From positions 4,588,001-4,652,000 of the forward strand of contig LR632930.1 of the NCBI GenBank assembly GCA_902167325.1: a DNA stretch of 64,000 bases, written 5' to 3'. This document shows positions 35,101-43,070 of the stretch, one piece after another. The notes below the pieces were generated by a model. That model did not search any database. It was not told the DNA's origin and saw only the letters and a list, made by a program, of their open reading frames with translations. Within the stretch, counting starts at the first letter, position 1; each line of letters opens with the position of its first letter. Position numbers and translations under genes: made by a program. This DNA is from Chitinophaga pinensis. GTDB taxonomy: Bacteria; Bacteroidota; Bacteroidia; Chitinophagales; Chitinophagaceae.

Positions 35101-35548
35101 CGGGTGCGCGGAGGGTGTAGCGACCGTTGGCATCTGTAGTGGTACCGATGGTGGTGTTACTCACGCGAACGGTAACACCGGGCAGTGGAGCGCCTTTATT
35201 ATCGGTCACCTGTCCGCTTACCGGGATCGTGGTATCCGCCACAGGGACCGGGCCGCTCATGGGATGGATAACGATCTTCTGCCCTTCCATGGTGAAGCCC
35301 ACGGGCTGGTTGAGCAGCAGCAGGTTCATTGCCTGTTTCACCGGTACTTCACGGATATCGATCGTTACGCGGCTGGTGCCGGCGAGCAGACTTTCGTCGT
35401 ACACGATCGAAAGTCCCGATTGGCGGGATATTTCTTTCAGCACCTTTTTCAGGGGCGCATTCCGCTCTTTAAGGGTGATCTGCTGCGACAATCCTTTGGC
35501 GCTGATCTGCAGACAGGCAACGAGCAGCAAAAAGGTGGTGAGTTTCAT
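32192..35548 (-). CDS. SusC/RagA TonB-linked transporter with STN domain
   Basis: A 1118-residue outer membrane transporter. Signal peptide (MKLTTFLLLVACLQISAKG), STN domain (about 25-100: LKKVLKEISRQSGLSIVYDE, NLLLLNQPVGFTMEGQ), a carboxypeptidase-regulatory-like domain (VSGQVTDNKGAPLPGVTVRV), plug with TVVVGYGTQKKAVVTGAISS and DIESIQVLKDAASQAIYGAR, and the barrel ending YPQARTFMFGLNFTY. The STN domain contacts the FecR protein, matching the sigma/FecR genes just upstream. The ATG at 35546-35548 is chosen since it opens the signal peptide; the longer open frame runs into the leader region that carries a plus-strand small RNA candidate. Confidence 0.95.
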   Translation of the reverse strand: MKLTTFLLLVACLQISAKGLSQQITLKERNAPLKKVLKEISRQSGLSIVYDESLLAGTSRVTIDIREVPVKQAMNLLLLNQPVGFTMEGQKIVIHPMSGPVPVADTTIPVSGQVTDNKGAPLPGVTVRVSNTTIGTTTDANGRYTLRAPGKSAQLVFSILGYTSRTMVTDGGTVNVELALSETSLTETVVVGYGTQKKAVVTGAISSVRAKDLEGMPINRVEQALQGRTSGVVIASNSGQPGSAATVRIRGLTTFNNNNPLWVVDGVVVDNGGIGFLNQNDIESIQVLKDAASQAIYGARAATGVILITTKKGRVGKLLVNYNGYYGVSAPARKLKLMDAREYATMINEANVNDGGTPTHANPAALGKGSDWQSTIFNNSAVRQNHELSISGGSEKSTFYTSFGYLSQEGIVASDISSYKRFNARLNSTYKLTPWLTFGENVGYSYDRSVGLGNTNSEFGGPLSSAINLDPITPIVETDPAKMNASPYNNAGVRRNALGQPYGISSSVTQEMSNPLAYISTRLGNYNWGHNIVGNVYLEAEPIKGLKARSSVGSKLAFFGHDDFSPVSYLNSSTVRSIAIFNRRNANIFFWNIENTLSYTRDFNLHSATILAGQGAYKEGGERSTEVFFDDVPATTFEEASLNYKVAPSKRRADGGEGIDHLVSSLFARVNYNYDEKYMAEAIIRRDGSSRFGANKKYGVFPSFSLGWVPSREGFWPQNDVVDLLKFRGGYGVVGSDAIGDFSFLPTIGSGRNYTMGPGADGLEGSSPNAPANPDLKWEETHQTNIGFEAYLFKKLNVQFDWFKKNTKDILMQRRLPWYVGSVNDPNANIGGMENAGVELELSYNEEIGDLTLNVGGNVSWMRNKVTYLGENRTFLYLGAASFQNMGNITRAEIGRPFNAFYMFEHMGIFQNQGEIDAYVNKGGQKIQPLAKPGDFKWKDINGDGQITDDDRDYIGNPMPNWTYGMTINAAYKGFDLVIFGQGAAGNQIFQGLRRLDILNANWQQKSLDRWHGEGTSNTHPRMTFTDANKNYSRGSQFYLEDGDYFRIKILQLGYTLPTVLVKKAGFERVRVHVMSENLLTFTKYTGYDPEIGGGILSIDRGIYPQARTFMFGLNFTY

Positions 35549-35670
35549 AACAATGCAGAATTTACCGAAGCTTTCCTTTCCTGGCCCAAACCTTTGGGCT
35601 ACGTGGAATGCGGGATAAACAGCGCGAACAAACCGGACAAAGGAAGCTCCGCCGCTAAAGTTAAATTTCA

Positions 35671-35678
35671 TACTTTTG
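35671..35678 (+). promoter_or_regulatory. Bacteroidota -7 box for antisense small RNA
   Basis: TACTTTTG is an exact TAnnTTTG match, oriented opposite to the susC, fecR and sigma genes around it, and is followed about 90 bases later by a strong terminator. No plus-strand gene starts here, so a small RNA is the simplest product. Confidence 0.6.
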
Positions 35679-35683
35679 CAGTG

Positions 35684-35773
35684 TTTGGGAATTACGAGAT
35701 AAAAGTTCTGTAGAAGTCTTTTTTCGGACAGCCCGAACGTGCCGGAAGTGTTGCGAGCGCTTCCGGCTTTTTT
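35684..35773 (+). ncRNA. Candidate antisense small RNA in susC leader
   Basis: About 90 bases between a perfect -7 box and a rho-independent terminator (GCCGGAAG 35741-35748 pairing with CTTCCGGC 35760-35767, then six T). A smaller hairpin, TTCGG-ACAGC-CCGAA, occupies 35724-35738. The RNA would be antisense to the region between fecR and susC, the untranslated leader of the susC message. Antisense RNAs of this type (DonS of Bacteroides fragilis) are known upstream of susC genes linked to sigma/FecR pairs and repress them. The exact 5' end is estimated from the promoter, not seen. There is no open reading frame of note inside. Confidence 0.55.
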
Positions 35774-35867
35774 ATTGCAGGGTGTCCGTTAGTGTCATGT
35801 GGTGGAATGTGTTTTCATAACGATGCGTTTAGTTTTGGTTTAAGATGTTGAATGGTAAAGAGATATG

Positions 35868-37022
35868 CTAAAGCACAATGAGATTTCTTCCTTCCATGCT
35901 GAACCGTGCCCCGTTGGCCTCCAGCATTTTTAACAGCTCCGACAGGGGCAGGTTTCTGCTTATGCGCCCGCCGAAGTACAGGTTCTTAGGTTTGCCCTTA
36001 TACACCACCTCCACATCATACCACCGCGCCGCCTGGCGCAGGATATCGTCGATATCGGCGTTGTCGAATTCAAAGAAGCCCGTCTTCCATGCAATCGCCT
36101 GCTGCACATCCGCAGGGGCAACGGTGATAGTGCCCGTGGCATGTTCCAGACGGGCCTGCTGACCGGGGCGCAGCCGCACTTCCTTCACTTTCACGGCGCC
36201 TTCCACGAGGGTAGTGTTCATGGTCTTTTCATCGGGGTATGCCATAACGTCGAACCCTGTACCCAATACCTCCACTTTTGCAGAACGGGTTTGTACGATG
36301 AAGGGCTTCTGCGCGTCTTTATTCACTTCGAAATACCCCTGCCCTTCCAGCTCCACGATGCGCTGGTTTTCATGAAAAGCAGTCGGGAAACGGAGCTTAG
36401 AGGTAGAGTTCAGCCATACCCTGCTCCCGTCGGGGAGTACGATGTGAAACTGTCCACCACGGGGAACGGTGAGAGTGTTGTAACCTGCAGCGGCCAGCTG
36501 ATCGCCGGATGAATAATGTAACTGTCCGTGTTGCTGGCGAACGGTGGTTTCTCCCTGACGGATCACCTGGTTACCCGCACTGTCCAGCGTTACCACCGAG
36601 CCATCGGCCAGCGTCAGTTCCGCCTTATTGGAACCGGGGGCTATATCGGCAGCGGAGCGGGTAATGACTTGTGCGGATTGTTGGGGAGCCTTCGCGGGGC
36701 GCGACAGGAAGAAGGCGCCTCCAGCGGCCAGCAGTACCAGTACGGCAGCAGCTGCCACCCAGCGGTAAACGGGCATACGGCGTACGGTGGTACCACGGAT
36801 GCTGTGCAGCAGCCGGGATTCCATGCGTTGACTGATCTCAGGGGATATTTCAGGGCGATGCGCTACCAGTTCATGAAACTCTTCCTGCATACGCAGCAGC
36901 ACTTTACGGTGCGAGCCGGTTTGCCGGAGCCATTCCATGAGCATGGCCGCCTCTTCGGGCGTACATTGGCCGTCGAGGTATCGTTGCAGCAGTTTTTCGT
37001 GCGGGTCCGTGGATGTAGACAT
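35868..37022 (-). CDS. FecR family anti-sigma factor
   Basis: A 384-residue inner-membrane signal relay protein. N-terminal cytoplasmic part (KLLQRYLDGQCTPEEAAMLM) binds the sigma factor; a transmembrane helix lies at about 86-106 (RWVAAAAVLVLLAAGGAFFL); the periplasmic FecR domain has YNTLTVPRGGQFHIVLPDGS, WLNSTSKLRFPTAF, RIVELEGQGYFEVNKDAQKP and VLGTGFDVMAYPDE, then a C-terminal DUF4974-type domain (FFEFDNADIDDILRQAARWY) that meets the STN domain of SusC. It lies between the sigma factor gene and susC in the same orientation. The 319-base gap after it contains the small RNA candidate. Confidence 0.93.
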   Translation of the reverse strand: MSTSTDPHEKLLQRYLDGQCTPEEAAMLMEWLRQTGSHRKVLLRMQEEFHELVAHRPEISPEISQRMESRLLHSIRGTTVRRMPVYRWVAAAAVLVLLAAGGAFFLSRPAKAPQQSAQVITRSAADIAPGSNKAELTLADGSVVTLDSAGNQVIRQGETTVRQQHGQLHYSSGDQLAAAGYNTLTVPRGGQFHIVLPDGSRVWLNSTSKLRFPTAFHENQRIVELEGQGYFEVNKDAQKPFIVQTRSAKVEVLGTGFDVMAYPDEKTMNTTLVEGAVKVKEVRLRPGQQARLEHATGTITVAPADVQQAIAWKTGFFEFDNADIDDILRQAARWYDVEVVYKGKPKNLYFGGRISRNLPLSELLKMLEANGARFSMEGRNLIVL

Positions 37023-37069
37023 ATCAGCAGGCGCCTTTAACGTGGTACCTGCATATTATATCCCTGAAA

Positions 37070-37684
37070 TTAAAAAGAGGGTACCCCGTCCGGAAAAAAA
37101 TTTTTGTAATAAAATACGAGCGAGAGGGAAATACCGCCGTAGCGGAACATGTAATCGTGGATAAAACGCATACCCAGCACCATATGCTTCTTCACTGCAT
37201 TGCGGGAAATACCCAGTATGGCCGCCGCTTCATCGTACGTACGCCCTTCCTGCCGGCAGAGGCGGAACACGTTCAGGCGTTGCGGGGGCATCTGTTTCAG
37301 GGCTTCGTGGAACAGGCGGTCGTATTCCCTGCTTTGCACCTCCTGCTCGGCCTGGCTGCCGGTAACGGCACTCAGCTGGAAAAGGATCTGCTCCCGCAGG
37401 TTACGGTCAGTAGCGGCCCGTTGAAGGGTCTTTAATACATGATTACGGGCGATGCGGTATAAATAACCACCGAATGGGAGATCGGGCTGGATGCGGTGGC
37501 GGATTTCCCAGACTTTCAGGAAAACATCGTGCACAAGATCCTCCGCCAGCGAAGGTACCTTGCAATAACGCAGAATAAAGAGATAAAGGGCTGGGTGATA
37601 CTGCCGGTAAACTGACGCAAATGCTTGCTCATCGCCGTTCTTCATCCGTTCCAGTATTTCCGCCCCGGATAGATTGCTATCCAT
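37070..37684 (-). CDS. ECF-type RNA polymerase sigma factor
   Basis: A 204-residue sigma-70 family protein of the ECF group paired with FecR. Region 2: AFASVYRQYHPALYLFILRY and LAEDLVHDVFLKVWEIR; region 4: LKQMPPQRLNVFRLCRQEGR and YDEAAAILGISRNAVKKHMV. The C-terminal tail (FHDYMF-like region to FFPDGVPSF) extends past region 4, as is common in this Bacteroidota group. It should direct transcription of the downstream susC operon when SusC senses its glucan ligand. The 47-base gap to fecR suggests co-transcription. Confidence 0.93.
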   Translation of the reverse strand: MDSNLSGAEILERMKNGDEQAFASVYRQYHPALYLFILRYCKVPSLAEDLVHDVFLKVWEIRHRIQPDLPFGGYLYRIARNHVLKTLQRAATDRNLREQILFQLSAVTGSQAEQEVQSREYDRLFHEALKQMPPQRLNVFRLCRQEGRTYDEAAAILGISRNAVKKHMVLGMRFIHDYMFRYGGISLSLVFYYKNFFPDGVPSF

Positions 37685-37808
37685 GCGATCTTAAATTTTG
37701 GTTGTCTGGTCCGATGTAAATCTAGGAAAAAACGGTTAATCCCCAAATCCCCCATAAATCCTACATTTATACCCCGGTTTTGCCGGGAAGGATATAACCC
37801 GACAGCAG

Positions 37809-38825
37809 ATGACGCAGATAAAATTGAGTGTGCTGGATCAGTCCGTTATCCGGACCGGCAGCACTGTAAGAGACACCATGCTGGAAACCATGGCTTTGGC
37901 ACAACTGGCAGATCAACTGGGGTATTCCCGGTTCTGGGTATCGGAACATCACAATATCGCCACCATCGCCGGCTCAACACCGGAAGTATTGCTGGCCTTC
38001 CTCTCCGCACATACCCAACACATCCGCCTCGGCTCCGCCGGCGTAATGCTTCCCAACCACAGCTCCCTGAAAGTAGCAGAAAACTTCCGCATGCTGGAAG
38101 CCCTTGCTCCCGGCCGTATCGATCTGGGAGTAGGCCGCGCTCCCGGGGGCGACCGCCTCACTTCCCGCATCCTTAATCCGCAGAACACTTTCAGCGACAA
38201 GGATTTTGTGCAGCAGATCATGGACCTGCAACACTTCCTGACAGATAATGCGCCCGAAGGCACGCTGTATGAAAAAGTGAAAGCCATGCCGCAAACGGAA
38301 ACCGCACCGCCCATCTGGCTGCTTACCTCTTCCGGCGGCAGTGCCGGCGTAGCTTCTCATTTTGGTACCGCACTTTCCTTCGCGCACTTCATCAATCCCA
38401 GCGGTGGACCGGAGGTTGTGCATCAATACCGGAAAGAATTCAAGCCTTCCGCCACACTCACTGCCCCTCTCGCCAACTTCGGCATATTCGCCTTTACTTC
38501 TGAAAGTCCTGAAATTGTAGAGCGCTGGCAAACCATCATGGATTACCGCCTCATGCAGATAGAACGCGGCCGTGATACCGCACTGCCCTCCTACGAAGCA
38601 ATTCGTGAAATCGAATACATGCCCGATGAGCAGTTGCGCGTAAACTACAATCGCCGCCGTATGGTGTGCGGATCGCCTGAAGAAGTGAAAGCGAAGATCA
38701 CTGCCATGTGCGAAACGTATGAAGTGGACGAAGCCGTGATCAGCACCATCGCCGAGAATCAGGATGAACGGATGGAATCGTTCCGGCTGCTCGCGAAAGT
38801 TTTCGGCCTGCAGGCCCGCAACTGA
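37809..38825 (+). CDS. LLM-class flavin-dependent oxidoreductase
   Basis: A 338-residue bacterial luciferase-like monooxygenase of the MsnO8/YhbW group. Signature stretches: IKLSVLDQSVIRTGSTVRDT, LGYSRFWVSEHHNIATIAGS, IRLGSAGVMLPNHSSLKVAE and LDLGVGRAPGGDR (here IDLGVGRAPGGDRLTSRIL), and PPIWLLTSSGGSAGVASHFG. The TIM-barrel uses F420 or FMN in this superfamily; these stand-alone homologues are FMN-type. The substrate is unknown. The single gene is divergent from the sigma factor gene; nothing suggests a pathway partner nearby. Confidence 0.92.
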   Translation: MTQIKLSVLDQSVIRTGSTVRDTMLETMALAQLADQLGYSRFWVSEHHNIATIAGSTPEVLLAFLSAHTQHIRLGSAGVMLPNHSSLKVAENFRMLEALAPGRIDLGVGRAPGGDRLTSRILNPQNTFSDKDFVQQIMDLQHFLTDNAPEGTLYEKVKAMPQTETAPPIWLLTSSGGSAGVASHFGTALSFAHFINPSGGPEVVHQYRKEFKPSATLTAPLANFGIFAFTSESPEIVERWQTIMDYRLMQIERGRDTALPSYEAIREIEYMPDEQLRVNYNRRRMVCGSPEEVKAKITAMCETYEVDEAVISTIAENQDERMESFRLLAKVFGLQARN

Positions 38826-38889
38826 TTTTAACATTTCGCTAAGGTTACTTTTTTGAAGCGTTGCGTATAAAGGTTAAATCCACCACTCT

Positions 38890-39810
38890 ATGCAACGTCA
38901 TTCCATTTTGTGGGCAGCTGCGCTGTTGCCCGTACTGACCCTTTATGCCTGTGCAGGCAATTACAAGCAGCATGCTGAAGCACCTGCTGCATCTGCCACT
39001 ACTACCGCACCGGCAGATGCAGCAGAAACTGCCGCTGCGAAAGATGCATCTGCTACTGCATCTAACATTCCGGAAAAGCGTATTAAAACTGCAGACCTTC
39101 GCCTGCGGGTAGACAATGTAGTGCAAACCGCGGTACGCATGGAACAGCTCGTAACCCGCGCTGGTGGCATCGTGGAAGAAAGCGAGATCAAACAATTACC
39201 CGGCCATCAAACCTCCGCCCGCTACACCACTGACTCCCTTCGCCGTGTATCCTGGTATTCACCGGAAGCCACTATGCGTTTGCGCGTACCAGTTAGTATG
39301 ATGGATTCTGTGGTGAATGCGCTTACCGGCATGGCCATGTTTGTTGATTCCCGTACCCGCAGCGACAAAGATGTTGCCCTCACCCATCTTCAGAACAAAC
39401 TCCTGAACGATGCCGCCCGCACGCAGGACCGCCCCGTGAACCATACAAAACAAAACAAGGAACTGGACGTTCGCCAGTATGAAGACGATTCCCAGAGAGG
39501 AGCCATATCCCGCACCATCGAAAACCTCGGCATCGACAATCAGGTGGCATTCTCCACGCTCACGGTTTACCTCCACCAGCCCGATCTGGCCATCGTGAGC
39601 ATTGTTCCCGATCCCGAGCGCCTGGCCCGCAGTTACTTCCGGACAGATGCATTGCTCGCATTGCGTAATGGACTGGAAGGCTTCCGCGCCGTGCTGCTGT
39701 TCTTCCTCAACATCTGGCCCCTCCTGCTCACCGCAGCCCTCACCTGGTATGCGTACCGCAGATGGTATCCCCGCCTGCGTTCCGCCGTGCAGCAAAAGCC
39801 CAATGCCTGA
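38890..39810 (+). CDS. DUF4349 lipoprotein
   Basis: A 306-residue lipoprotein (PVLTLYACAGNYKQ) with an alanine/threonine-rich linker (about residues 30-60) and a DUF4349 domain (RIKTADLRLRVDNVVQTAVR, AGGIVEESEIKQLPG, ATMRLRVPVSMMDSVVNALT, VDSRTRSDKDVALTHLQNKL). A C-terminal hydrophobic helix near 268-287 (VLLFFLNIWPLLLTAALTWY) is followed by a basic tail, so both ends are in or at the membrane. The family function is unknown. It is separated from the convergent OmpA-family gene by a bidirectional terminator. Confidence 0.85.
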   Translation: MQRHSILWAAALLPVLTLYACAGNYKQHAEAPAASATTTAPADAAETAAAKDASATASNIPEKRIKTADLRLRVDNVVQTAVRMEQLVTRAGGIVEESEIKQLPGHQTSARYTTDSLRRVSWYSPEATMRLRVPVSMMDSVVNALTGMAMFVDSRTRSDKDVALTHLQNKLLNDAARTQDRPVNHTKQNKELDVRQYEDDSQRGAISRTIENLGIDNQVAFSTLTVYLHQPDLAIVSIVPDPERLARSYFRTDALLALRNGLEGFRAVLLFFLNIWPLLLTAALTWYAYRRWYPRLRSAVQQKPNA

Positions 39811-39828
39811 GTAACTGATTACAAATGC

Positions 39829-39863
39829 AAAAGGCCGCCTCATGTAATTGAGACGGCCCTTTT
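39829..39863. terminator. Bidirectional terminator
   Basis: GGCCGcCTCA (39833-39842) pairs with TGAGaCGGCC (39849-39858), with AAAA on the left and TTTT on the right, between the convergent genes ending at 39810 and 39887. Confidence 0.85.
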
Positions 39864-39886
39864 GTTGTTGTATGCACATACTGATT

Positions 39887-41605
39887 TTACTCTTCCAGTA
39901 TTTTCACTTCGGTGCGGCGATTGGCCTGATGTTCTTCTTCTGTACACTGCATGCCATTCACACACAGGTTCACCGGCTTCGATTCCCCGAATCCTTTCCA
40001 CTCCAGCCTGTTCCGCGCTATGCCCTGCTGTACGAGATACTGCACGGCAGATTCTGCACGGCGTTCGGAGAGGCGCATGTTATAGGCATCATTACCCCTG
40101 CTGTCTGTATGCGATTCCAGAGATATCCGCATGGTGGGGTGCTCCCTTAAAATGATGGCCAGCGAATCCAGCACATGCGTGGCATCCGGATAACGGATGG
40201 CGTACTTGTCGAAGTCGTAGTAGAGATCATTCAGCACAAACACATCTCCTTTCTTCGGAGGAGGCGGTGGTGGCGGAGGTGGTGGTGGTGGCGGGGGAAT
40301 AATAGCGAAGGTATACACATCATCACTGCCTTTCCCTCCCGGCCTGTCGGATGCGAAATATCCATTCAGGGTATCCGATACGATCAGGTGAAAGTCATCG
40401 CGGCCGGAGTTGTAGGGCGGGCGCATATTACGCGGTGTGGTCCATCCTGTTAAGCTGCCTGTGGTATGGAATATGTCCAGTCCGCCCATACCCGCATGCC
40501 CTTCGCTGGCAAAAGTAAGTCCGCCATCGGGCTGGAACACAGGGAACAATTCATCGTCGGAAGTATTGATGGCCGCCCCGCAGTTCACGGGTGCTTCCCA
40601 GCCGCCATTGGCGCCCCGGCTAGTGTACCAGATATCGGTGCCGCCGACGCCTCCCGGCCTGTCAGATACGAAGTAGAGCGTTTTACCATCCATACTCAGC
40701 GTTGCATGACCAGTGGAATAATGCGCGGGATCGTTATAGGGGAAAGGCGTAATGGTTTCACCGGAGATCTGGAACAGCTCCAGCCGCCGGGTACCTACTC
40801 TCAATGCCCGCTTCCACCCCATCCGTTCGCTCTCCGGTCTTCCGGGGCGGCTCACGGTAAGGTATGCCGTGTCTCCAACTGCAGGGTAACTAACCGGACC
40901 CGCATGGAAGCGGCTCACATTCAGCACTTGCGCGAGATCGTCCACATCTACCCGGTTGGCATCGGCCTTTGCATCGTTCCAGCGGAACACCGCGAAGTAA
41001 GGCTCATTCGTTTGGCGGGAAATATGCTGGTCTACACTGTTGAGGCGGTTAAAATTAGAGGTATATACCAGCTGCTGCTGATGGCGGAAAGCGCCCCAGT
41101 CGGAAAAGGTGGTATTAATGCGGTCTTCGTTCCGGATGCGTACCGTTTCCGGGTTGGCCAGCCATACCTGTGCGGAATCACACCCGTCCATTCTCACCTT
41201 CGCCCTTGCAGCCTGCGGGCCACCTGCGGGGTAACGGGCATATGCCTGCCGGGCGGAATCGTACTGCTCCTGCATTTTGAAGAGGTCCCCAATTCGTATC
41301 CAGAGGCTGTCTCCCACAGGGTCCCGGGCAAGACAGTTACGGTAAGCGGCTATGGCGGCCGGTGCGTTGCCCGTCATTTCCGCGCAATATCCCTGGCGGT
41401 AAAATACATAGGGCTTTGCCCTTTTTTGACGGGCCAGTTTGTCGTATACCGGGGCGGCTTTGGTGAATTGCCAGGTCACGAAGTAGCGGTCACCCAACTG
41501 TTCGTACGAAGGCTGTTGCTGCGCAGAGGCGGATACGGTCAGTACGCACCCGAACAGTATGAGGGTGCGGAAATGAGGGTTGTAACACATCAGATAGTTT
41601 TTCAT
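39887..41605 (-). CDS. OmpA family protein with PD40/TPR domains
   Basis: A 572-residue exported protein. Signal peptide (FRTLILFGCVLTVSASAQQQ), TPR-type repeats (about 30-140), PD40/WD40-like beta-propeller (HATLSMDGKTLYFVSDRPGG, DELFPVFQPDGGLTFASEGH), a run of 14 or so prolines, and an OmpA-like C-terminal domain (VFVLNDLYYDFDKYAIRYPD, RISLESHTDSRGNDAYNMRL, SERRAESAVQYLVQQGIARN) that binds peptidoglycan through the D and R of SHTDSRG...RRAE. This composition is common among gliding/type IX secretion accessory proteins of Bacteroidota. The start at 41605 opens the signal peptide; ATG codons at 41617 and 41719 are alternatives upstream. Confidence 0.9.
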   Translation of the reverse strand: MKNYLMCYNPHFRTLILFGCVLTVSASAQQQPSYEQLGDRYFVTWQFTKAAPVYDKLARQKRAKPYVFYRQGYCAEMTGNAPAAIAAYRNCLARDPVGDSLWIRIGDLFKMQEQYDSARQAYARYPAGGPQAARAKVRMDGCDSAQVWLANPETVRIRNEDRINTTFSDWGAFRHQQQLVYTSNFNRLNSVDQHISRQTNEPYFAVFRWNDAKADANRVDVDDLAQVLNVSRFHAGPVSYPAVGDTAYLTVSRPGRPESERMGWKRALRVGTRRLELFQISGETITPFPYNDPAHYSTGHATLSMDGKTLYFVSDRPGGVGGTDIWYTSRGANGGWEAPVNCGAAINTSDDELFPVFQPDGGLTFASEGHAGMGGLDIFHTTGSLTGWTTPRNMRPPYNSGRDDFHLIVSDTLNGYFASDRPGGKGSDDVYTFAIIPPPPPPPPPPPPPPKKGDVFVLNDLYYDFDKYAIRYPDATHVLDSLAIILREHPTMRISLESHTDSRGNDAYNMRLSERRAESAVQYLVQQGIARNRLEWKGFGESKPVNLCVNGMQCTEEEHQANRRTEVKILEE

Positions 41606-41668
41606 GTAACCTCCCATTATAACCCTGTTTCCCCCCGAATTGTTTGTAAGAAAGCGGTTTACGTGTAG

Positions 41669-41702
41669 AAAAAAAGGGGTTGCCCTGCCGGACAAGCCCC
41701 TT
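41669..41702 (-). terminator. Terminator of AraC gene
   Basis: On the minus strand GGGGcTTG pairs with CAAcCCC across a ten-base loop and is followed by seven T. It lies 58 bases beyond the stop codon at 41760. Confidence 0.7.
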
Positions 41703-41759
41703 ACATAGTTATCCGTCACGCGGATACTATACTGGTCTTATCATAGGAAATGGTGTGCC

Positions 41760-42770
41760 TTACTGCGCCTTTATCAGGTGCACAGGCTCTACCCTGTAAT
41801 ATTTTCTGAAAGCAATCCGGAAGGCCGCCACGGTTTCAAATCCCGTATCTGCGGCAATCATGGAGAAGCTCGCTTTAGTCCGCATCAGTGCATGGTACGC
41901 CACATTCATACGCCGGTCGAGGATAAACTCCTGTATGGTACGGCCATAACGGGCGCAGAAGCAGGCTTCCAGCAGATCAGGCTCCAGTGAAAAACGTTGC
42001 GACAAACTTTCCGCTGAATGCTGCCGGGTAAAGTTCCTGCGGAGAAAGTGGTAGCAGGCCGCCGTCTTTAACCGGTTTTTGGTAGACAGCCGGTAGGCTG
42101 CACTCCCCATCTGCATGGTCCGTAGGAAAACGGTGAGGATGTTCACCGCCTGCCTGCGCAGGAAATACTCTGCGGTATCGCCTATCTGTTTGCAGCAAAG
42201 GATTTCTTTCAGTGTACGCTGGCATACTTCATTGAAGAAGACCGACCGGGTATTGAGCCGCCCTTCTCCCTGCAGGATGTCCGCTGTAATAAGGTCATTC
42301 AGTTCCGGAAACTGTCTTACCAGTTCACCGGCTGCATCAGGTCTGAAATTGATGTGAAAGCTGTCGAAACACTGCCCTTCTTCCAGCGGAACGGTGTTGA
42401 GGTAATTAGACAGATTAAACAGATCCATGCGCTGGTCACGGAGGTCAGTAAGCCGGCCATTCCCCATCAGTACGCGAACGGGGCTGCCCAGCATTACATG
42501 AAGGATCACATTACGGAAAGGTGTTTGGGGGAACAGGATCATGGATGCGCTGGGTGCCACGTGGTGAAACCACATGGAGAGCAGCCCCAGCGGGATCTCC
42601 TGCGTTACAATCTTACAGTCATCCTTATCTGCATCATTATCATCAATATATACCCGTGCGAAAGGTAAAAGGCCCTTGAGCTGATCTTTGGGCATGCTGG
42701 CCACTGGTAATGATTCCATAGGCGGAGAATCGATCCAGAGCGTTTTGGTTGGCAGTAACGGCATATCCAT
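41760..42770 (-). CDS. AraC family transcriptional regulator
   Basis: A 336-residue regulator. The first 230 residues form a sensor region with little similarity to sugar-binding cupins (LGSPVRVLMGNGRLTDLRDQ, GQCFDSFHINFRPDAAGELV). The C-terminal AraC DNA-binding domain shows QHSAESLSQRFSLEPDLLEA, then RTIQEFILDRRMNVAYHALM and SFSMIAADTGFETVAAFRIA with FRKYYRVEPVHLI. No target gene is adjacent in the same direction; the gene before it on this strand starts 300 bases away. The 300-base gap upstream holds the terminator of the cytochrome gene and A-rich stretches but no gene. Confidence 0.9.
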   Translation of the reverse strand: MDMPLLPTKTLWIDSPPMESLPVASMPKDQLKGLLPFARVYIDDNDADKDDCKIVTQEIPLGLLSMWFHHVAPSASMILFPQTPFRNVILHVMLGSPVRVLMGNGRLTDLRDQRMDLFNLSNYLNTVPLEEGQCFDSFHINFRPDAAGELVRQFPELNDLITADILQGEGRLNTRSVFFNEVCQRTLKEILCCKQIGDTAEYFLRRQAVNILTVFLRTMQMGSAAYRLSTKNRLKTAACYHFLRRNFTRQHSAESLSQRFSLEPDLLEACFCARYGRTIQEFILDRRMNVAYHALMRTKASFSMIAADTGFETVAAFRIAFRKYYRVEPVHLIKAQ

Positions 42771-43010
42771 ACCACATTGATTTTAAACGGTTCAATAGTG
42801 CGGTGGCTGAATTGCCTGAAGCCAATTGGAAAAAAATGTAAAACGGGGTCCTCATAGTTAGCAACATGTCTTGTTTGGGCGCTCCCGCCCTAAAATCAAA
42901 AGTTAACTTGGAGAAAAAATCTTAAGCAGTATTAAGGTAGGTCATAACTATAATGCAAAAACATACCCCCAGGGGTGAATCCGGTGAGAAAAAAAATCTC
43001 ATCCTGAAAC

Positions 43011-43043
43011 AAAAACGGCGGAAAACCTGAAGGTCTTCCGCCG
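43011..43043 (-). terminator. Terminator of cytochrome/propeller gene
   Basis: On the minus strand CGGCGGAA pairs with TTCCGCCG around a 12-base loop that forms a smaller stem, followed by TTTTTG. It lies 28 bases after the stop at 43071. The remaining gap, 42771-43010, shows only A-rich runs and a short GGTGAG/CTCATCC hairpin. Confidence 0.8.
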
Positions 43044-43070
43044 CGGGGTATTGCATTCCGAATTAAATTA

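Noticed and set aside
32192..35671. SusC start at 35671
   Set aside because: The extra 41 residues precede a normal signal peptide at 35548 and lie over the antisense RNA promoter.
40258..40305. GGT/GGC repeats as a microsatellite
   Set aside because: They encode the proline linker of the OmpA-family protein and are explained by coding.
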